This document shows positions 48,283 to 56,623 of a DNA stretch of 64,000 bases, one piece after another. The translations under genes were made by a program, and so were the position numbers. This DNA comes from VBOC01 sp964512655 (GTDB lineage: Bacteria; Bacteroidota; Ignavibacteria; UBA10030; SZUA-254). The stretch lies in the NCBI GenBank assembly GCA_964512655.1, contig CAZEJT010000001.1, forward strand, positions 1 to 64,000, written 5' to 3'. Position 1 is the first letter of the stretch. Each line of letters begins with the position of its first letter. The notes below the pieces were generated by a model. It worked only from the letters and a program-made list of their open reading frames with translations, did not search any database and was not told where the DNA came from.

Positions 48283-49584
48283 ATGGGGACCGGAAGCACG
48301 GGCAGCCGACAGACACCCTCACTTCGGAAGGTGCTTGTCGTCGCTTACTACTTTCCTCCGATGGGCCTGAGCGGCGTGCAACGCACGCTGAAGTTCGTCA
48401 AATACCTCCCCGATTTCGGGTGGGAACCGACGGTGCTCACGGTGACTCCCACCGGGTATTTTGCCCGGGATTACGGGCTCCTCGAGGAGATCAGCGGGCG
48501 TCAGGTTGAGATCGAACGCGTGGGATCGCTCGACCCGAACCGACTCTTCCAGAAGAAGGGAGTGGTCAGGATGCCCTCCGAACGGACCCGCAAGGTGCTC
48601 ACGTTTGCCAGCGACCTCTTCTTCGTTCCGGATAACAAGGTGCTGTGGAAACAAAAGGCGGTGCGCGCTGCGGAGCGGCTGCACGAACGCAAGAACTTCG
48701 ACGTCATTTTCGCCACTGGACCCCCCTTCACCGATTTTCTGATCGGCCTCGAGCTGCACCGCCGCTGGGGAAGGCCCCTCGTGCTGGATTACCGCGATCC
48801 GTGGCTTGAGTTTCCGTTCAAGTACTATCCGACGCCTCTGCACAAATCGCTGACCGCCCGGCACGAGAAGCGCGCGCTCCACGCCGCGTCCAGGATCATC
48901 ACCACCAACCGCCGGGTAAAAGAACTGATTCTGAACCGCCATTCGTTTCTGAGCTACGACGACGTGGTCATTCTCCCGCAGGGGTTTGACCCCGAGGATT
49001 TCCGGAATGGCACCAATGCGCCGCAGGCACCGGGCGTCATGCGCGTCACGCACGCAGGCGTCTTTTACGGGGACCGGACCCCGAAGTATTTTCTCACGGC
49101 CCTCAAGAAAGTCCTCACGGAAAACCCCCGCCTCAAGGGGCGCATCGAAGCGCGCTTCGTCGGGGTCATGCACCGCGACCATTTCCGGATGATCACAGAG
49201 CTGGGCCTTTCCGACGCCGTTTCCACCACGGGCTACCTCGATCATGCCCGCTGCGCGCAGGAGCTTCTCGCCTCCGACGTTCTCTGGATGATGCTCACCA
49301 ACGACCGCCAGTCGCCCGGCAAGCTCTATGAATATCTGGGGGCCGGGAAACCGGTCCTCGCCTGCGTCCCCGACGGTTTCATCCGCCAGACGGTCGAAGA
49401 AGCGAAGGCGGGGATATCGGTCGATCCGGAAGACGTCGACGGAATCGCCAGGGCTATCTCGCGCTTTTATAATGACTACAGCGGCAAAGGGCTCCCGAAA
49501 CCGGATCCGGAGGTCGTTGCCCGGTTCGACCGGGTGGGGCTCACCCGCGAGCTGTCGATCATCTTCGGATTTTTGGCAGAATGA
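48283..49584 (+). CDS. GT4-like glycosyltransferase
   Basis: 433 residues, two Rossmann-like halves. The opening VVAYYFPPMGLSGVQRTLKF is the acceptor-side motif of GT4-type transferases, and the second half shows HAGVFYGDRTPKYFL and the nucleotide-sugar-binding KLYEYLGAGKPVLA. No transmembrane helix. The sugar and acceptor are unknown; candidates are surface polysaccharide or a lipid-linked glycan. It is flanked by M24 and purD in one run. Confidence 0.82.
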   Translation: MGTGSTGSRQTPSLRKVLVVAYYFPPMGLSGVQRTLKFVKYLPDFGWEPTVLTVTPTGYFARDYGLLEEISGRQVEIERVGSLDPNRLFQKKGVVRMPSERTRKVLTFASDLFFVPDNKVLWKQKAVRAAERLHERKNFDVIFATGPPFTDFLIGLELHRRWGRPLVLDYRDPWLEFPFKYYPTPLHKSLTARHEKRALHAASRIITTNRRVKELILNRHSFLSYDDVVILPQGFDPEDFRNGTNAPQAPGVMRVTHAGVFYGDRTPKYFLTALKKVLTENPRLKGRIEARFVGVMHRDHFRMITELGLSDAVSTTGYLDHARCAQELLASDVLWMMLTNDRQSPGKLYEYLGAGKPVLACVPDGFIRQTVEEAKAGISVDPEDVDGIARAISRFYNDYSGKGLPKPDPEVVARFDRVGLTRELSIIFGFLAE

Positions 49585-50894
49585 AGGTTCTCCTGATCGG
49601 ATCGGGGGGCCGCGAGCACGCCCTCGCATGGAAGATCAGGCAGAGCCCCCTGGTCACGAAAATCTACTGCGCCCCGGGAAACCCGGGCATAGGCGAGATC
49701 GCCGATCTCGTTCCGATCAAGTCCGCCGAGATCGACGCCCTCCTGAGGTTTGCCGTCGATCAGGGGATCGATCTCACGGTCGTCGGGCCCGAGCAGCCGC
49801 TTGTCGACGGGATCGCGGACGCCTTCGAGGAGAAGGGTCTCGCCGTCTTCGGCCCCTCGAAGGCCGCCGCCCTGATTGAAGGGAGTAAGGTCTTTGCCAA
49901 GGAATTCATGAAGAACCATGGAATCCCCACGGCGGAGTTCCGCTCCTTCGATGCCTCCCGGCGCTTCGACGCGGAGCGCTATATCGACGAGATGCCTGTC
50001 CCTCTGGTCATCAAGGCGGACGGACTGGCGGGAGGAAAAGGGGTCACCGTGTGCGAAACGAAGGAGGGGGCCCTCGAAGCGATCGCAGGAATGATGGACA
50101 TGAAGGTCTTCGGTGAGGCGGGAACGACGGTGGTCATCGAGGAGTTTCTCGTGGGGGAAGAGGCGTCGGTCCTCGCCATCACAGACGGCACGGATTTCCT
50201 GATCCTTCCGCCGGCCCAGGACCACAAACGGATCCTCGACGGAGAACAGGGTAAGAACACGGGCGGGATGGGGGCCTTCGCCCCCGCGCCGGCGGTGGAT
50301 GTGGAGATGCTCGAAACGATCAAGCGCTCCATCATCAGGCCTGCGCTCCTCGGAATGAAGAAGGAGGGGCGTCCTTTCAGAGGATGCCTCTACGCGGGCC
50401 TGATGATCACGGAGACCGGTCCGAAGGTGGTCGAGTTCAATTGCCGCTTCGGCGATCCCGAGACACAGGTCATTCTTCCGCTCCTCGACAGCGATATCGT
50501 AGAGCTCCTGATGGGCGCCGCCGGCGGGACACTCTCTGGCAGAGAGATCAGGCTGAAGGAATCCGTCGCGGTATGCGTTATCATCGGCTCCGGCGGGTAC
50601 CCCGACCGGTACGGTACCGGGATGCCGATCCTCGGACTCGACCGGGCGGCAGAGGAGGCCGATGTGGTGATCTTCCACTCCGGCACCGCGAACGACAAGG
50701 GCGAAGTCGTCACCGCAGGGGGGAGAGTCGTGGGGGTTACGGCGTTCGGGGCGGACCAGACGGGGGAAGGCACGGTCGACCGTGCGTACAGGGCGGTGCG
50801 AAAGATAACGTTCGACGGGGCGTACTACCGGAGCGACATCGGCCGGAAGGCCGTCGCGCGTCTGAAAGGAATCTCGAGGGCGGAAGTGGAATGA
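49581..50894 (+). CDS. purD: Phosphoribosylamine-glycine ligase (GAR synthetase)
   Basis: 437 residues. It has the N-terminal substrate domain (VLLIGSGGREHALAWKI), the ATP-grasp fold with VIKADGLAGGKGVTV and the family motif GGMGAFAPAP, and FNCRFGDPETQ near the end. It joins phosphoribosylamine and glycine with ATP in purine synthesis. The ATG overlaps the previous stop and its stop overlaps the next start, so the set is tightly coupled. Confidence 0.97.
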   Translation: MKVLLIGSGGREHALAWKIRQSPLVTKIYCAPGNPGIGEIADLVPIKSAEIDALLRFAVDQGIDLTVVGPEQPLVDGIADAFEEKGLAVFGPSKAAALIEGSKVFAKEFMKNHGIPTAEFRSFDASRRFDAERYIDEMPVPLVIKADGLAGGKGVTVCETKEGALEAIAGMMDMKVFGEAGTTVVIEEFLVGEEASVLAITDGTDFLILPPAQDHKRILDGEQGKNTGGMGAFAPAPAVDVEMLETIKRSIIRPALLGMKKEGRPFRGCLYAGLMITETGPKVVEFNCRFGDPETQVILPLLDSDIVELLMGAAGGTLSGREIRLKESVAVCVIIGSGGYPDRYGTGMPILGLDRAAEEADVVIFHSGTANDKGEVVTAGGRVVGVTAFGADQTGEGTVDRAYRAVRKITFDGAYYRSDIGRKAVARLKGISRAEVE

Positions 50895-51817
50895 ATATCC
50901 TCGTCACAGGAGGAGCGGGCTTCATCGGCTCGCACGTCGCCGACGCGTGCGTCGGCTTCGGGCACAGGGTGACCGTCGTGGACGACCTCTCGACCGGTGC
51001 CAGGCGGAACGTCAACGGCGCGGCAGAGTTTGTGAAGATGGATATCCGTGATGTCGCACTCGGGGATCTCATCCGCAAGGGGGCGTTCGACGCGGTCATG
51101 CACCACGCCGCGCAGATGGATGTCCGTAAATCCGTGGAAGATCCCCTCTTCGATGCGGAGGTAAATATTCTCGGGTCGCTGAACCTCCTCCGGCACTGCG
51201 CAGCGCACGGCGTCAAAAGAGTCATCTTCGCGTCCACCGGAGGGGCGATCTACGGGGAGCAGGATACGTTCCCCGCGGGAGAGGACCACGCGCTGAGGCC
51301 CCTCTCGCCCTACGGCGTCTCCAAGCTCTCCGTGGAGAACTATCTCTTCTATTTTTCCGCTGTGCACGGACTCGAGCACGTATCCCTCCGGTACGCCAAC
51401 GTCTACGGCCCGAGGCAGAACCCCCACGGAGAGGCGGGGGTGGTAGGCATCTTTACGAGCCGAATGCTCGCCGGGGAGACCCCGATCATCAACGGCGACG
51501 GCAAGCAGACACGGGACTACGTGTTCGTTGACGACGTGGTGGCCGCAAATCTCCTCGCGCTCAGCCACCGGGGCTCCGGGGTGTTCAACGTGGGGACCGG
51601 AATTGAAACATCGGTGAATCAACTCTTCAAGATTATCAGAAGCATGGCGATGCCCGAGTGCCAGGAGAAACACGGCCCGGCGAAGAAGGGCGAGCAGCTG
51701 CGGAGCTCAATCGACTCATCGCGGGCGCGCCAACGCCTCGGGTGGAAGCCGGCGGTGGGCCTCGAGGAAGGCCTTCGCCGCACCGTTGCGCACTTCAGGG
51801 AAAGGAGCGACCCCTAG
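50891..51817 (+). CDS. NAD-dependent nucleotide-sugar epimerase/dehydratase (GalE-like)
   Basis: 308 residues from ATG 50891 in an ATGA overlap with purD; the frame is open further upstream, inside purD. The dinucleotide motif TGGAGFIGS (6-14) and the catalytic YGVSK (Tyr and Lys) are those of extended SDR epimerases, with YANVYGPRQNP and DYVFVDDVV following. It probably epimerises or dehydrates a UDP- or dTDP-sugar, in keeping with the glycosyltransferase two genes upstream. Exact sugar unknown. Confidence 0.87.
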   Translation: MNILVTGGAGFIGSHVADACVGFGHRVTVVDDLSTGARRNVNGAAEFVKMDIRDVALGDLIRKGAFDAVMHHAAQMDVRKSVEDPLFDAEVNILGSLNLLRHCAAHGVKRVIFASTGGAIYGEQDTFPAGEDHALRPLSPYGVSKLSVENYLFYFSAVHGLEHVSLRYANVYGPRQNPHGEAGVVGIFTSRMLAGETPIINGDGKQTRDYVFVDDVVAANLLALSHRGSGVFNVGTGIETSVNQLFKIIRSMAMPECQEKHGPAKKGEQLRSSIDSSRARQRLGWKPAVGLEEGLRRTVAHFRERSDP

Positions 51818-51820
51818 CCC

Positions 51821-52789
51821 ATGCCGGTGGACGAGGAACTGATTCGCCGCATCCGGCGGAACGACCGCACAGCGGTCTCAAGGGCGATCTCGATGGTTGA
51901 GAATGGCCATGCGGACGCGCTCTCCCTCCTGAAAGGCGTATTCCCGTCGACGGGAAGGGCCCACCGCATAGGGGTCACGGGGCCGCCGGGCTCCGGAAAG
52001 AGCACGATCACCAATAAGCTTGCCGCGGCATTCAGGGCGAAGAAGCTGCGAGTAGGGATCATCGCCGTCGATCCGTCGAGCCCATTTACAGGAGGCGCCC
52101 TCCTGGGCGACAGAATCCGCATGACTGAGGTGGAACTCGATGAGGGGGTCTTTATCAGAAGCATGGCCTCCCGCGGTAGCCTGGGGGGGCTGAGCAGAAA
52201 GGCGAAAGAGGCGGCGGACATTCTCGACGCATCGGGTTGCGACGTCATTTTTTTCGAGACGGTGGGGGTCGGTCAATCCGAGCTCGACATCGTGGGCGCG
52301 GCCGACACGGTGATCGTGGTCCTAGTCCCCGAGTCGGGCGACTCGATCCAGGCGATGAAAGCCGGCCTGATGGAGATTGCCGACTTCTTCGTGCTGAATA
52401 AGTCCGATCGCGCGGGGGCGGACCAGGCCGTGAGGGCGATCAAGACGGTGCTGGGAATGAGGCCTCAGACCGAGGGATGGAAACCCGACGTCATTCAGAG
52501 CGTCGCGACCGAGGGTAAGGGAATTCCGCGGATCGAGGAGGAGATCGCCGCTCACAAGAACTATCTCACGCAAGGTGGAGGCCTCTTAAGGAAGCGGAAG
52601 GAGCGCGCGGTGGAACGAATCAGGGAGATCATAAGCGACCGCATGAGAATCGAGTTCTGGGACGACGGGAGGGAAAAGCTGCTGATGGAGCAGATCGACG
52701 GAGTCCTCTCCGCAAAGACCACGCCGTACGACATCGCGGAGCGGCTCCTGAAAGATTTCGGGAGCGGCGGCGGAGCGAACGCCGGCTGA
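51821..52789 (+). CDS. meaB: MeaB/ArgK G-protein chaperone of B12-dependent acyl-CoA mutases
   Basis: 322 residues. P loop GPPGSGKST (about 50-58), VDPSSPFTGGALLGDRIRM and the switch segment FFETVGVGQSELDI are the marks of MeaB-type GTPases, which protect and reload B12 on methylmalonyl-CoA mutase or its relatives. No mutase gene is in the window, so the client is elsewhere. The stop codon TGA is the TGA of a type I repeat (GCCGGCTGAAGCC), so the last residues ANAG come from the repeat boundary. Confidence 0.93.
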   Translation: MPVDEELIRRIRRNDRTAVSRAISMVENGHADALSLLKGVFPSTGRAHRIGVTGPPGSGKSTITNKLAAAFRAKKLRVGIIAVDPSSPFTGGALLGDRIRMTEVELDEGVFIRSMASRGSLGGLSRKAKEAADILDASGCDVIFFETVGVGQSELDIVGAADTVIVVLVPESGDSIQAMKAGLMEIADFFVLNKSDRAGADQAVRAIKTVLGMRPQTEGWKPDVIQSVATEGKGIPRIEEEIAAHKNYLTQGGGLLRKRKERAVERIREIISDRMRIEFWDDGREKLLMEQIDGVLSAKTTPYDIAERLLKDFGSGGGANAG

Positions 52790-52803
52790 AGCCGGCGCCT
52801 GCA
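52781..52803 (+). repeat. Type I hairpin repeat carrying the meaB stop codon
   Basis: GCCGGCT (52781-52787) and AGCCGGC (52790-52796) with loop GA. The TGA at 52787-52789 ends meaB, so the repeat extends into the coding region. Confidence 0.85.
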
Positions 52804-52871
52804 GCCAAGCCTGGCAGGGACGCCCCGGTGAAGCGTGCGCAACCGCCCGCCGCATGCAGGCCATTCACTGC

Positions 52872-52899
52872 TGGTGTCACGGTATGGACCGTGACTCCA
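52872..52899 (+). repeat. Type II hairpin repeat (one mismatch)
   Basis: TGGTGTCACGGT and ACCGTGACTCCA around ATGG. One uncompensated change (T opposite T). Between meaB and the acyl-CoA dehydrogenase gene. Confidence 0.82.
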
Positions 52900-52931
52900 G
52901 TCTAACCGATCGATATTGGGCTCTACGTACG

Positions 52932-52960
52932 TTGCAATTTTGGCGAAATCGTCATACATT
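52932..52960 (+). promoter_or_regulatory. Promoter, TTGCAA-17-TACATT
   Basis: TTGCAA (52932-52937), 17 bases, TACATT (52955-52960), 28 bases before ATG 52989. Confidence 0.55.
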
Positions 52961-52988
52961 AGGGCGTTGACCATTCCCCAGAACGCCG

Positions 52989-54167
52989 ATGCCTGAACAG
53001 GCCACAATGGAGCTGGCCGCCCCCGAGTTCGAACTCACCGAGAGCATGCGGATGGTACAGGAGACCGCGAGGAATTTCGCGGAGAAGGAGATCAGGCCCT
53101 CCATCATGCGGTACGACGAGTCCCAGGAATTTCCCCACGAGATCATCCGCAAGCTCGGAGACCTGGGCTTCATGGGCATCATCCTCCCGGAAGAATACGG
53201 CGGATCCGGTTTCGGGTATCTTGAATATGTAACGATGCTCGAGGAGATATCTCGCGTCGATCCGTCGATCGGCCTGAGCCTTGCTGCGCACAACAGCCTT
53301 TGTTGCAACCACCTCTATACCTTCGGCTCCGAAGCCCTGAAAAGGAGGTTTCTCCCCGAACTCGCCTCAGGGCGGATGATCGGGGCGTGGGCGCTGACCG
53401 AGCCGACCTCCGGAAGCGACGCGGGAGGTATGCTGACGACGGCCGTAAAGGGCGCCGACGGGTATACGATCAACGGGAGCAAGAACTTCATTACCCACGG
53501 TTCCGTCGCGGGAGTCACTGTCGTCATGGCCATTCACGACCGCGCGAAGGGGAAAAAAGGGATCTCCGCATTTCTGATGGAGAACGGCGCGCCCGGCTTC
53601 ATCGTCAGCAAGAAGGAGAACAAGCTTGGCATGCGCTGCTGCGATACCTCGGCGCTTGCGTTCGATAACTGCCGCATCCCGTCTGAAAACCTCCTGGGCG
53701 AGGAAGGGACCGGATTCAACCAGGCGCTCGCGGTTCTCGACGGCGGCAGGATCAGCATCGCGGCACTGGCCGTCGGGATCGCCCAGGGAGCGCTCGACGC
53801 GAGCCTGAAATACGCGCGGGAGCGGAAGCAGTTCGGCAAGCCGATCGGCGAGTTCCAGGCGATCCAGTGGAAGCTGGCCGACATGGCGACGGGGATCGAG
53901 GCGGCCCGGCTGCTGACCTACCGGGCGGCGCATCTCAAGAACCAGGGGAAGGAGATAACGCTCGAGTCGTCGATGGCGAAGTATTTCGCCGGCGAAGTCG
54001 CGGTGAGCGCGACAAACGAGGCGGTGCAGATCCACGGGGGCTACGGGTTTATCAAGGACTTCCCCGTCGAGAAGCTGTACCGCGACGTCAAGCTCGTGAC
54101 CATCGGAGAGGGGACCACGGAAATCCAGAAGATGGTGATTGCACGCGAGCTGCTGAACCAACTCTAA
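52989..54167 (+). CDS. Acyl-CoA dehydrogenase (short/branched-chain type)
   Basis: 392 residues. FAD-binding and acyl-binding motifs are intact (LTEPTSGSDAGGM, FITHGSVAGVTVV, QFGKPIGEFQAIQWKLAD, IHGGYGFIKDFPVEKLYRD), and the catalytic Glu lies in GEGTTEIQKMVI, near 375. It introduces the 2,3-double bond in an acyl-CoA with FAD. Its pairing, 23 bases on, with a carboxylase beta chain of methylcrotonyl type suggests isovaleryl-CoA or a similar leucine-derived substrate, but chain specificity is not settled by sequence. Confidence 0.9.
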   Translation: MPEQATMELAAPEFELTESMRMVQETARNFAEKEIRPSIMRYDESQEFPHEIIRKLGDLGFMGIILPEEYGGSGFGYLEYVTMLEEISRVDPSIGLSLAAHNSLCCNHLYTFGSEALKRRFLPELASGRMIGAWALTEPTSGSDAGGMLTTAVKGADGYTINGSKNFITHGSVAGVTVVMAIHDRAKGKKGISAFLMENGAPGFIVSKKENKLGMRCCDTSALAFDNCRIPSENLLGEEGTGFNQALAVLDGGRISIAALAVGIAQGALDASLKYARERKQFGKPIGEFQAIQWKLADMATGIEAARLLTYRAAHLKNQGKEITLESSMAKYFAGEVAVSATNEAVQIHGGYGFIKDFPVEKLYRDVKLVTIGEGTTEIQKMVIARELLNQL

Positions 54168-54190
54168 CGCGTTCCCCGCAGTAACCCTGC

Positions 54191-55849
54191 ATGTCCACCT
54201 CCGGCCCTGCGGTCAAAAAAGACCTCGCGTTCCACACCTACGAGGACAACCTCAAGAATCTCCTCCGCGTCCTGAAGGCCAGGGCCGAGACCGTCCGGCT
54301 CGGCGGCGGCAAGGCGGGAATTGATAAGCAGCACAAGCGAGGCAAATTGACGGCGAGGGAGAGGATCGCGAAGCTGATCGATCCCTCGAGCGAGTTCCTT
54401 GAGATCGGCCTCTTCTCCGCCTACGGCATGTACGAGGAGTACGGCGGTGCCCCCTCGGCCGGGACGGTGTTCGGCGTCGGGAGGATTCATGGCCGCGACG
54501 TGGTCGTCGTCGCAAACGACGCCACCGTCAAGGCCGGCGCCTGGTTCCCCATCACGTGCAAGAAAAACCTCCGCGCCCAGGAAATTTCGATGGAGAACCG
54601 GCTTCCAATCGTGTACCTGGTCGATTCCGCAGGGGTCTTCCTTCCCCTCCAGAGCGAAATCTTCCCCGACAAAGAGCATTTCGGCCGGATATTCCGGAAC
54701 AACGCCGTCATGTCGTCGATGGGCATCACCCAGATCGCGGCCATCATGGGGCCGTGCGTTGCCGGGGGCGCGTATCTCCCGATCATGAGCGACGAGGCTC
54801 TGATCGTAAACGGGACGGGAAGCGTCTTTCTGGCCGGGCCGTTCCTCGTAAAGGCGGCGATCGGGGAAGAAGTCGACGCGGAGAAGCTCGGGGGGGCGGA
54901 GATGCACAGCGAGATCAGCGGTGTCACCGATTACAAGATGCCGGACGACTCCGCTTGCCTGGAAACGATCCGCCGGCTCATCTCGAAGCTCGGCCACTCC
55001 CCGGCGGGCGGTTTCGACAGAATCGCGCCGAAATCCCCGCGTCTCGATCCGACCGAGGTCTACGGGCTGATACCGGAGGACAGGGCGAAGCCCTACGACA
55101 TGCACAGTGTCCTCTCGACGATCCTCGACGAGGGCGATTTCGAGGAATACAAGCAGGGATACGGGAAAACGCTGATCACGGCATACGCGAGAGTCGACGG
55201 CTGGGCAGTCGGCGTCGTTGCGAACCAGAGGTCCGTCGCGAAGACGCGGTCGGGCGAGATGCAGGTGGGGGGCGTGATCTACAGCGAAAGCGCCGACAAG
55301 GGGGCGCGATTCATTATGGCGTGCAACCAGAAGAAGATCCCGCTCGTCTTTTTTCAGGACGTCACCGGATTCATGGTCGGTTCTCGCGCCGAGCGGGGAG
55401 GAATCATCAAGGACGGGGCGAAGATGGTGAACGCCGTGGCCAACAGCGTCGTCCCGAAGATCACTTTTATCGTGGGAAACAGCTACGGGGCGGGCAACTA
55501 CGCGATGTGCGGGAAGGCCTATGATCCCCGCTTCATCTTCGCGTGGCCCACGGCGCAGATCGCGGTGATGGGAGGGAAGCAGGCGAGCGAGACGCTCCTC
55601 AGCATTAAACTGCAGCAGATGGCCGGTCCCTCGGGCGCGCCTGTGACGAAGGAAGTGCAGGAGAAGCTCCTGAAAGAGATTTCCGGGCGGTACGAAAGCG
55701 AGCTCGATCCGTACTTCGCGGCCGCGCGGCTCTGGGTCGACGGGATCATCGACCCCGCGGAGACGCGAGGCATCATCTCGCGGGCGATCGGAATCGCCTC
55801 GAACAACCCCGACCTGCCGAGATTCAACCCTGGCGTGATCCAGGTGTAA
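54191..55849 (+). CDS. Acyl-CoA carboxylase beta (carboxyltransferase) subunit, methylcrotonyl/propionyl type
   Basis: 552 residues. Two carboxyltransferase half-domains: GRIHGRDVVVVANDATVK and DSAGVFLPLQSEIFPDKEHF in the first, FFQDVTGFMVGSRAERGGI and VGNSYGAGNYAMCG in the second. The first-half motif is closer to methylcrotonyl-CoA carboxylase than to propionyl-CoA carboxylase. It transfers carboxyl from biotin to the acyl-CoA. The biotin-carrying alpha subunit is not in the window. It follows the acyl-CoA dehydrogenase, the usual partner order in leucine degradation. Confidence 0.88.
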   Translation: MSTSGPAVKKDLAFHTYEDNLKNLLRVLKARAETVRLGGGKAGIDKQHKRGKLTARERIAKLIDPSSEFLEIGLFSAYGMYEEYGGAPSAGTVFGVGRIHGRDVVVVANDATVKAGAWFPITCKKNLRAQEISMENRLPIVYLVDSAGVFLPLQSEIFPDKEHFGRIFRNNAVMSSMGITQIAAIMGPCVAGGAYLPIMSDEALIVNGTGSVFLAGPFLVKAAIGEEVDAEKLGGAEMHSEISGVTDYKMPDDSACLETIRRLISKLGHSPAGGFDRIAPKSPRLDPTEVYGLIPEDRAKPYDMHSVLSTILDEGDFEEYKQGYGKTLITAYARVDGWAVGVVANQRSVAKTRSGEMQVGGVIYSESADKGARFIMACNQKKIPLVFFQDVTGFMVGSRAERGGIIKDGAKMVNAVANSVVPKITFIVGNSYGAGNYAMCGKAYDPRFIFAWPTAQIAVMGGKQASETLLSIKLQQMAGPSGAPVTKEVQEKLLKEISGRYESELDPYFAAARLWVDGIIDPAETRGIISRAIGIASNNPDLPRFNPGVIQV

Positions 55850-55852
55850 CGC

Positions 55853-56623
55853 ATGAGACTCTTTGCAGCCGCCGTCATGCTGGCAGCATCGGCCCCGCGG
55901 CTCCTTCCGGCCCAGACGCTTCCCCCGGATTCGGTGGCGGCGTTCCGCCCGTACTTCACGTTCCACGACGACCCGCCCCTGAGCTGTCTGTTTACCTACT
56001 TTCCCCCGTTCTTCATCCAGCACGGGATCGAGATGAAGCAATTCCTCCGCAGCAAGGCCTTCCACCGCCTGAAGGACCGGCTGGGCGACCGCCGCGCCCT
56101 CGACGCCATTTACGTGCGCTCGATGCAGCTGACGGACAACAACACGGCGATCGCCCTTCTCCTCGCCGCGATCGCGACTTTCGATCACCGCGTGGTCGGC
56201 CTGAAGGTACCCGTGTTCCAGTTCTACTTCCCCCTCTCGAACGAATCGCAGGAAGAGTTCGACCGGAGGGTAAGCCGGCTTCCCGCGCGCATCTACCCCG
56301 ACACGCCGCCCAGACCGGCGGGCGACCGGGATAAGCTGCAGCATTTTTTCGGGTCCGCATTCCTCACGGTGGCGTTCGAGTCGGAATCGGGCGCCGACCG
56401 GACGGGGGTATTCGTGGAAGAGGGAGAGGACATTTTTATAGTCGGGGGAGTCAAGGACGAGCGCGATCTCCGGGCAGACCGAGATGGCCGCCGGTTCGGC
56501 AAGGCACTCCTGGAGGACAACCGCCGCTATCCTTCGCGCTTCCTGAGCGGAACGCCCGACACGGCGCGCATACACCAGGGCGCCGCGCCCGCCAGCGGGG
56601 CGGGGGAAGGAGGCCGCCGGTGA
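55853..56623 (+). CDS. Secreted protein of unknown function
   Basis: 256 residues with a signal peptide (MRLFAAAVMLAASAPRLLPA, then Q). A YFTFHDDPPLSCLFTYFPPF segment and a later DKLQHFFGSAFLTVAFE motif (about 162-178) are the only marks; the latter resembles membrane-edge motifs in YfiM-like lipoproteins. The end is rich in Gly, Ala and Arg. It lies three bases after the carboxylase gene and overlaps the start of the next regulator gene by four bases, so it is in that transcript. No function is proposed. Confidence 0.6.
   Translation: MRLFAAAVMLAASAPRLLPAQTLPPDSVAAFRPYFTFHDDPPLSCLFTYFPPFFIQHGIEMKQFLRSKAFHRLKDRLGDRRALDAIYVRSMQLTDNNTAIALLLAAIATFDHRVVGLKVPVFQFYFPLSNESQEEFDRRVSRLPARIYPDTPPRPAGDRDKLQHFFGSAFLTVAFESESGADRTGVFVEEGEDIFIVGGVKDERDLRADRDGRRFGKALLEDNRRYPSRFLSGTPDTARIHQGAAPASGAGEGGRR

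Noticed and set aside
54164..56575. An 803-residue minus-strand frame opposite the carboxylase gene
   Set aside because: Same reason: shadow of the real gene, no domain or start signal.
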